From contig NC_133162.1 in assembly GCF_040802235.1 (NCBI RefSeq), forward strand, positions 79,501 through 143,500: 64,000 bases of DNA. The letters are read 5' to 3'. A model generated the notes under the pieces. It had not been told where the DNA came from. It searched no databases and was given only the letters and a program-made list of their open reading frames with translations. Both the position numbers and the translations under genes were made by a program. This document shows, piece by piece, positions 57,401 to 64,000 of this stretch; the stretch's first letter is position 1; the number at the start of each line of letters is the position of its first letter. This stretch comes from Manis javanica. Taxonomy: Eukaryota > Chordata > Mammalia > Pholidota > Manidae.

Positions 57401-58225
57401 CTACAACCACTCTGAATAGAAAAAGGCAGAAGTGACAGTGTTCTAGTACCAGAGGCAGCACTGACAAATGTCCCCTTGGAGGCAAAATCACCCCCAGTAG
57501 AGAACCACTGTTTCAGGACTTAAAATTTTTCTTTCAATACAATATTGGTAATTTCCATCTGAAAATGATCACCCACATTACCTACACTGGTAGTTCTCTC
57601 TTCATTAAACATTCTAATACACATGTAGGTTGAAGTTTTGTTGAAAGCTTTGACAAATGAGATGTTTATAAAGTTTTACTTTATTCTTAGCATCCAATGA
57701 ACAAATCTCATGCCTACATTTGTTGTATTGTTTCTTCCTATGATTTGATTTTTCTATCATTTGACTTGGGAATGAAAAATAACATAGGTTCACACCTGAG
57801 TGAATTTTCTACACAAGGACTTGCAGCTTCTCATAGATGTCTTTCCCAAATTCATAAAGCGACCCAGCTACAACAGACTGGCAATGTTGTAAATACACCA
57901 CACATGGAAGGGCCCCGAAGTGAACATTCATTTCTCACTCAGATAAAGTACAAATGGCCAATTTTTAGGTAGAGCTGTAGGTGAAGTTACCTTCCCCCAT
58001 CAGTCCCTTCTGTCTTAAGTCTCGGTTGCCATCTTCATCCTATAGCTCCGAACGCAAACCTGGGGGTAATCCTCACTTCAGGACACAGACATGAAAAACA
58101 GAAAGGAATGCATGGAAGTCTTCTTGTGGCTTGGAAGTAATGTTCACCCCTATTCATTCTCCTGGCCAGAGCTGTTATGTGGTCCCACCTATATTAAAGG
58201 GAGCTGAGATATGCAGGCTGTGTGC
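54451..58225. other. 3.8 kb intergenic or ZNF 3' flank
   Basis: No exon or clear repeat recognised. The right part (57.6-58.2 kb) probably includes the 3' UTR of the minus-strand zinc-finger gene. Chance frames of 60-90 codons only. Confidence 0.4.
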
Positions 58226-58228
58226 TCA

Positions 58229-58438
<210 letters not shown>

Positions 58439-60402
58439 TTAATAGGGTCTCTCTCCTGTGTGAGTTCTCTGATGTCTTTTCAAAGCTGACTTCTCACAAA
58501 ATGTTTTCCAACACTCATTACATTTATGTAGTTTCTCACCAGGGTGAATTCTCTGGTGTACAGTAAGTTTTGACTTCTGATAGAAAGTTTTCCCACATTG
58601 TTTACATTCATAGTCTCTCATCTGTGTGAAGTCTCAGATGAACAGTAAGTTTTGGCTTCACACAGAATGATTTTCCACATTCATTACATTTATAAGGTTT
58701 GTCCCTCAGGTGAGTTCTCTGATGTACAGTAAGGGCTGGCCGATGGCCAAAAGATTTCCCACATTCTTTACATTCATAACGTCTCTCTCCTGTGTGAGTT
58801 CTCCGATGTGCAGCGAGAACTGACTTCTTATGGAAGGTTTTACCACAACTATTACATTCATAAGGTGTCTCCCTATTATGAACTCTCTGACGTACAGTAA
58901 GGGCTGACTTCTGATAGGATTTTCCACACTCATGACAATCATAAGGCTTTTCCCCTGTGTGGATTCTCTGATGAACACTTAGGTATGACTTTCAAAAGAA
59001 GGATTTCTCACATTCATCATATGCATAAGGTTTCTCCTTTAGATGAGTTCTATTATGTATTCTAAGGATTGTTTTGCTAACAAGGGTTTTCTCACATTCA
59101 CTACATTTATAGGACTTCTCTCCTGTATGTATTTTCTGATGTTTAGCAAGACTGGACTTTTTATAGAATGTTTTACCACACACACTATATTCAAAAGTTT
59201 TCTCTCCTATTTGAGTTCTCTGAAGGCAGGTGCAGTGTAATTTCTTGCTAAAATTATTCCCACTTTGATTACATTTCTAGTGTTGCTCTGAAAAATGAAC
59301 TCTCTGAAGATTCAGCTGTGTTGGTTTCTCAGAAAAGGTTTCACCACACTGATTACATCCAGAGTCAGTCTCCTCTATGTGAGTTCTCTCTGGGCAGTGA
59401 GGGCTGAATTATCACAGCCTTCCCAATGTCCATGGCATTTATAGGCAGTCCCTCCCACAGGAGCCCTCCTATGTGTAAAGACTACTGCCTCCTTACTGAA
59501 GTCTTTCTGTTGTCCACTAAATTCAAAAACCTGCTGCAAAGTTTGATTCTGATGACAATGACCAGGATGCTCAGCATATTTGAGGACTTTCCCAGTTACA
59601 TTATGGCCCTCAGGATCCTCTCCAGAACACATCTCATCAGCCTCACTAGGGAGAAATGTGTTCTTACATGCATGAAACTCCTCTGGTTTCATTCCTTTAT
59701 AGTTTCCACTATTTATAATTAGTTTTGAAATATGGTTTGAGCTGAAATGTAGTATTTTTCTTAGGTTAGTTTTCTCTTCTGTTGATGTTTCATTGTTGAC
59801 TATAACTTGCCACAAATGCCTATCCTGATTTTCCTGACTATCTCAATCAGGTCATCCACAGTCTGGACATCTAAAATGAGACAGAAAATAACTGTATCTA
59901 CGACTACATCTAAGCATTTTTTATGTAATGCTCATACAAAGGTAAAGAAGTTTTTTTCTATCCTAGTGGGATAAGATCTTGAAAAAACTCAGTATTTGGT
60001 ATTAATTTTATAAGCTTGTGATTTTCCTCCCTAATGAATTTATGTAACAAATCACATTAATGGATTTTCTGCTGTCAAATCACAGTGGGTTTTTCTTTTA
60101 AGTTTTTCTCCTTTTCTAGTTCATGAGGAAATATGTGGTCAAATATTCACCTACTCTCTAGATGTAATTTTATCTAAAAGCCTTCCATCTACCATTTGTT
60201 TCCCCTGTTCTTTTTCTCTACTTTTTCCTTATGGTAAGCATGGTTAACATGAACTGTTCCTTTTCTGATCACTCAGCTCTGAGGATGGTGAGTCTCATAC
60301 ATCCAGACTGTTATAAGGTCTGGACCTGGGGGAACCACTGGGGAGAGGCAGCTCAGCATCTGGTGTGCTTACCTCTTCCAGCCTACGTGCCCAGTGACTG
60401 AC

Positions 60403-60491
60403 CTGGGAGGCTCGGCTTTGGGAGTTCTACAGTTATGGCTCTGCTCCTTGCTCCAACTGGACTATCAACTCAGGTTTGGTAATGCAGTGCC
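60403..60491 (-). pseudogene. KRAB-B box exon, broken
   Basis: Starts after CAACAG| with GHCITKPELIVQLEQGAEP, in phase with KRAB-A. It then hits TAA and TAG because of a probable one-base loss, and ends near CCCAG|GTCAGT. Confidence 0.75.
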
Positions 60492-60712
60492 CTGTTGATG
60501 TGAAAAAAGGTATGATTCTGTCAAACTGTTCCACAGCCTTGAAGGACAATTGTATATAGCTTCAAGGGCATGTGCATTGAAGGGCCAATGCAAACACAGA
60601 TTCTTCTTGGACTGGAATCTTAACCTAAGTAGCATTTACTTTTATAAACAGTTGTACATTTCCCAGTGAATAAAAATAGCGCCTGCACTTGGCAGTTACT
60701 AGGAGAGTCTCA

Positions 60713-60844
<132 letters not shown>

Positions 60845-62285
60845 CTATAATGGCACATTTCTCCTCAAATCAAGGCACCAAGGAGGATCAGAACAAGAAG
60901 TTTGGGAGTCCATTCTTTTGTGTGTGTTTTATCTTGTATAAGATACACCATGCTGTGTACTCTAAACTGTGGGATAAAGAGAAATCACAGGAGAAATCCT
61001 GCTTCTGCATTAATTCGATTATTTCCTAGAAATACTATCATAGTTTCCCTTATAAATCTGGAACTACCCTTACTACTAGGGATAAAAGGATGAATAAAAT
61101 TCTGTTCCTCAAAGGAGTACATGATCTGGAGGCTTAAGTAAAAACACATACCAAACCTGAAATAAAGTGCTAGATGAACTAGGTTAGACATGCTTAATGT
61201 GGTCTGTGGTTAAAAAAAAAAAGAAAGAGAGCTGTCTTTGTACTATCAACTTGCACTTCTCTGAAAAGCCAAAGATTTTAGCTCTTCCACATAAACCACA
61301 AGTTCTCATTAACATGAGGCAATAGGAGAAGTCAAGTTCAGAGGGCATAAAGAACAGATGCCACATTAATGCTATACCCAGCTGAGTACTCCTGGGTTGC
61401 AATGAGAGGTAAAGATGATAAACGTATTCTAGGAACTCATTATGAAGTTATTCTACATTTAAATGTACTACCTACCCATCAATAAAAATATCTTACATGC
61501 TCACCACATTTTTTTAAAAGTAACAAACACCCTAGTATTTCATTCCCATTACTTAAAATATTGCTTATGTCCACCTAGAGTGAACACCTGCTTTCTGAAC
61601 CACAGGGTATAAATAATGAAGGGCCAATAAATGTTATCACATAACCAGATTTGCACTTTGTAACATTCGTGCCCTAGAAGGACAATGGGGAAGGGTTAGG
61701 GAGACTCAGAGAAGAAACCAAGGGAGAGATATCAACAACACTGAGGTCACAGAACAGTACAAATACAGAACAGGGAACTATCCTAAAACAGAGAAAAAGA
61801 AAAAGCAAGAACAAAATTTGGTACTGATTTGCTCTGAGAAGGGTAAAGGGGGAGTTTTACCACCAGGCAGTCAACATGACCAGCTAGGAAGATGCTGATG
61901 TCGTATACTGAAATTGGATAAAAGGACAAAGAATATGATAGGCAGAAGAGACACAGCCCTTGGACACAGTATATGTTGTAAGTTTCTGGGATGTCCAACT
62001 GGCAATGGATATATGATCCAGAGCTCAGGAGAGAGATCTAAAGCTGAAGATGAACATCTGCAAAGCAGAAGAATTTTAGTGGCAGCAGAAGCCATCAAAG
62101 AGAATGAAATGGGTTAAGGAGAACCCAAAAAATTGAAAGGAGAAAAGGAACAAGTACAGTGGTTTTGGAAACATATTTACTGACAGAGAAAGAAATGAAC
62201 CATGGCAATGAAGGAATTTTTAAAGATTATTCTAGGAACAGAAATCCTAAATATTAAGAAATGTATTAATATATTTCATCATATT
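60845..62285. other. ZNF intron, no recognised gene
   Basis: Upstream intron of the zinc-finger gene. Short chance frames only. Confidence 0.4.
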
Positions 62286-62965
62286 CATATTTCTGAGGAG
62301 AAATGCCCTGTGATCACCCACAGATACTGAGAAGGTATCTACAAACTATCCTCCCATTTGTAATAAAAACTTTCAACAAAAGGGAATTTAGGGGATTCTT
62401 CTTTAAAATGACAAAATGTTTAAGTCTTACCCCAAAAGCCAGCATCACAATTCCTAAGGAAACACTGGATAAGGATACTCCCTCACCATAGTCATTAAAC
62501 AATTTTTAAATGGTAATACTGAATGCAATTGAAAGAGATAAATGGTAGTAAAAATGATGACTTGCATATAATTCATACCTAGAAAACCCAAGAGAGTCAT
62601 GTGAAAACTATTCCACACAAGGAAATTCTATAAACTGGCAGACTATAAAAATAACATATGAAAGTCCTTACGTATACAAAGACACTTTCACTGTAACAAC
62701 TACAATGGAAAGCAGAATACCTACTGGTACACTGAACAAAAATGTACAAGAGTATGTGAGGGGAGAAATAGGAAGGATACAAAAAGAGCAAAACAAATGA
62801 AAAAACATACCATATTCAAGCAAAGGAAGCATCCATATCCTAAAGATACCAAATCTCCCTAAGTCAGAAAATAAATATAACATTATCCTAATAAGCAACA
62901 CATTCTTAGATACAGACAAGCTCATTCAAAAGTTCATGTAAAAAATCAGGCTATAATTGACAGAG
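62286..62965 (+). mobile_element. L1 ORF2 fragment
   Basis: 'AAAATGATGACTTGCATATA', 'TAGAAAACCCAAGAGAGTCA' and 'GAAAGCAGAATACCTACTGG' are diverged L1 ORF2. Confidence 0.6.
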
Positions 62966-63004
62966 GTAGGTTATATTTCTTTTCAGTGAAATTTAGTGTC
63001 CCTC

Positions 63005-63405
63005 CCTATATTAGTCAGCTCTGGCTGTCATAAAAATACCACAAACTGAATGGCTTAAAAAACAGAAACTTCTTTTCTCAGAGTTCTGAAGGCTGGGAGT
63101 TCGAGATCAAGGTGTGGGCCAAATCTGTTCCAGCTGAAGACCATCTTGCTGGCTTGCAGATGACCACCTTCTCGCTGGGTCTTCTCATGGTGGAGAGATG
63201 AAGATCTCTCTTCATCCTCCTCTCACAAGGCCACCAATCCTATCAGATTAGGACCCCACCACTAGGGCCTCATTGAAGCATAATCACCTTCTAAAAGCTC
63301 TATCTTCAAATACAGTTGTATTAGCACTTAGGGTTGGCTTCAACATATAAATTCTTAGGTGATACAATTCTATCCATAGCACTCCCTGTGGTGCCCTTCT
63401 CTGCA
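63005..63405 (-). mobile_element. MaLR-type LTR, antisense
   Basis: 'TATTAGTCAGCTCTGGCTGT', 'ATACCACAAACTGAATGGCT', 'CTCAGAGTTCTGAAGGCTGG' and 'GATTAGGACCCCACCACTAG' are the reverse complement of an MLT1/MST-class LTR. Confidence 0.75.
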
Positions 63406-63826
63406 GAATTATATAGCCCCTTGCAGTGGAACTCACTTACATAGCAGGTACGTAATCCTCCATGTGCTTTGCTTTGACCAGTAACATGTGAATGGAAGTG
63501 ACATGTGTCACTTTTTAGTACAAGCTGTAGGAGCCACACACAGATCACCATGTTCTCCCTCTGCCACAAGGACCAACAAGTTACAGAAGTAAAATGATAA
63601 AGAAACCTTTGCTGTGGACCTAACTAGTCAATGAACTGGTGTTGGGAGCAAACCTGTGGGCCTTTAGGCAGGCTCGGTTACGAAAGCCTTAAAACAACAG
63701 CAACCTTTGAGTAAAGTCTCTCCTGTAAAATCGGAAACAATGAATCCATCCACGCGTTAGAAACAAGTTTTCCCCTATTACCAAGAAACGCATTTAGCAA
63801 ACTCCTAAGCCAGAACTAGTGGTTAA
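63406..63826. other. Upstream flank of edge promoter
   Basis: No recognised gene. Unique sequence leading to the CpG promoter at the window edge. Confidence 0.4.
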
Positions 63827-63839
63827 GTTACCTAGCAAC
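63827..63839. promoter_or_regulatory. RFX X-box
   Basis: GTTACCTAGCAAC is a perfect imperfect-palindrome X-box (GTHRCC-N-RGYAAC), the binding site of RFX factors that drive ciliary and some germline genes. It lies ~110 bp upstream of the ATG at 63,952. Confidence 0.6.
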
Positions 63840-63899
63840 CTCTGCTTTTCTGTTCTTTCCACTGGCCTATTAATATTGCCAACATCTTATAAATCAAGA

Positions 63900-64000
63900 A
63901 ACACCCTCTGCCCCAGGGGAAAGCCCCACCCTTGAAACCTCCCTCCACAAGATGGCGAACTCCCTGCTTCTCTTCCGGGTTCTCCGCTCCCGCCGGCGCC
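63900..64000. promoter_or_regulatory. CpG promoter / first exon at window edge
   Basis: Contains AAGATGGCG (YY1-like, also a good start context on +) at about 63,949 and CTTCCGG (ETS) at about 63,973, then CpG-rich sequence running off the window. On the + strand, ATG 63,952 opens MANSLLLFRVLRSRRR to the edge, which could be a gene start. On the minus strand this could be the non-coding first exon of the KRAB-ZNF gene. I cannot decide between these. Confidence 0.45.

Overview
The window is nuclear DNA from a placental mammal. It has one clearly readable multi-exon gene, SYCE1, in a background of L1 fragments, MaLR and ERV LTRs, ERV-derived retrocopies and a nuclear copy of mitochondrial DNA. 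I saw none of the primate, carnivore, ruminant or horse SINEs I would recognise by eye. The abundant L1 3' ends and one poly(A)-tailed ERV-derived family look to me like pangolin (Manis/Phataginus) repeats. That species call is an inference from memory (about 40%); 'laurasiatherian-type placental mammal' is safer.

Layout, left to right. Positions 1-4.0 kb hold L1 3' ends and an ERV LTR. 6.3-8.74 kb is a NUMT (ND2, COX1, tRNA-Ser, tRNA-Asp, start of COX2) from which the five-tRNA WANCY block has been removed. 10.6-12.0 kb is GC-rich DNA with three tandem promoter-like units. 13.2-14.7 kb is a CpG island whose core is a roughly 560-bp imperfect palindrome with CCAAT boxes and mirror-image splice donors. 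16.4-21.4 kb is an old antisense LINE split by a chimeric L1 plus ERV insertion that carries an envelope transmembrane remnant. 22.7-29.4 kb holds an MLT1 LTR and a solo LTR sitting inside an L1 3' UTR. 31.9-32.0 kb is an isolated minus-strand exon resembling DYNC2I1 (WDR60). 32.25-33.54 kb holds two stacked poly(A)-tailed ERV retrocopies. 34.6-36.8 kb is a degenerate interstitial telomeric repeat (CCCTAA on the + strand), followed at 37.0-37.5 kb by GC-rich 55-59-bp tandem units and two CTCF-like motifs. 39.0 kb holds a stray KRAB-B fragment and 39.4-40.5 kb an LTR.

SYCE1 (synaptonemal complex central element protein 1) runs on the + strand from 41,528 to 51,182 in 13 coding exons that splice into an open frame of 330 codons. 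In human, SYCE1 is the near-terminal gene of 10q with its 5' end facing the telomere. Here the telomere-like array lies on that same 5' side, which fits an old chromosome end. On the other side, where CYP2E1 would be expected, I see instead a broken KRAB zinc-finger gene (58.2-60.8 kb, minus strand, ZNF717-like). The right edge holds a CpG-type promoter with a perfect RFX X-box.

The genes do not form an operon-like unit. The main interest is structural: a fossil subtelomere, an ERV-derived sequence repeatedly copied by the L1 machinery, and an inverted-duplicate promoter.
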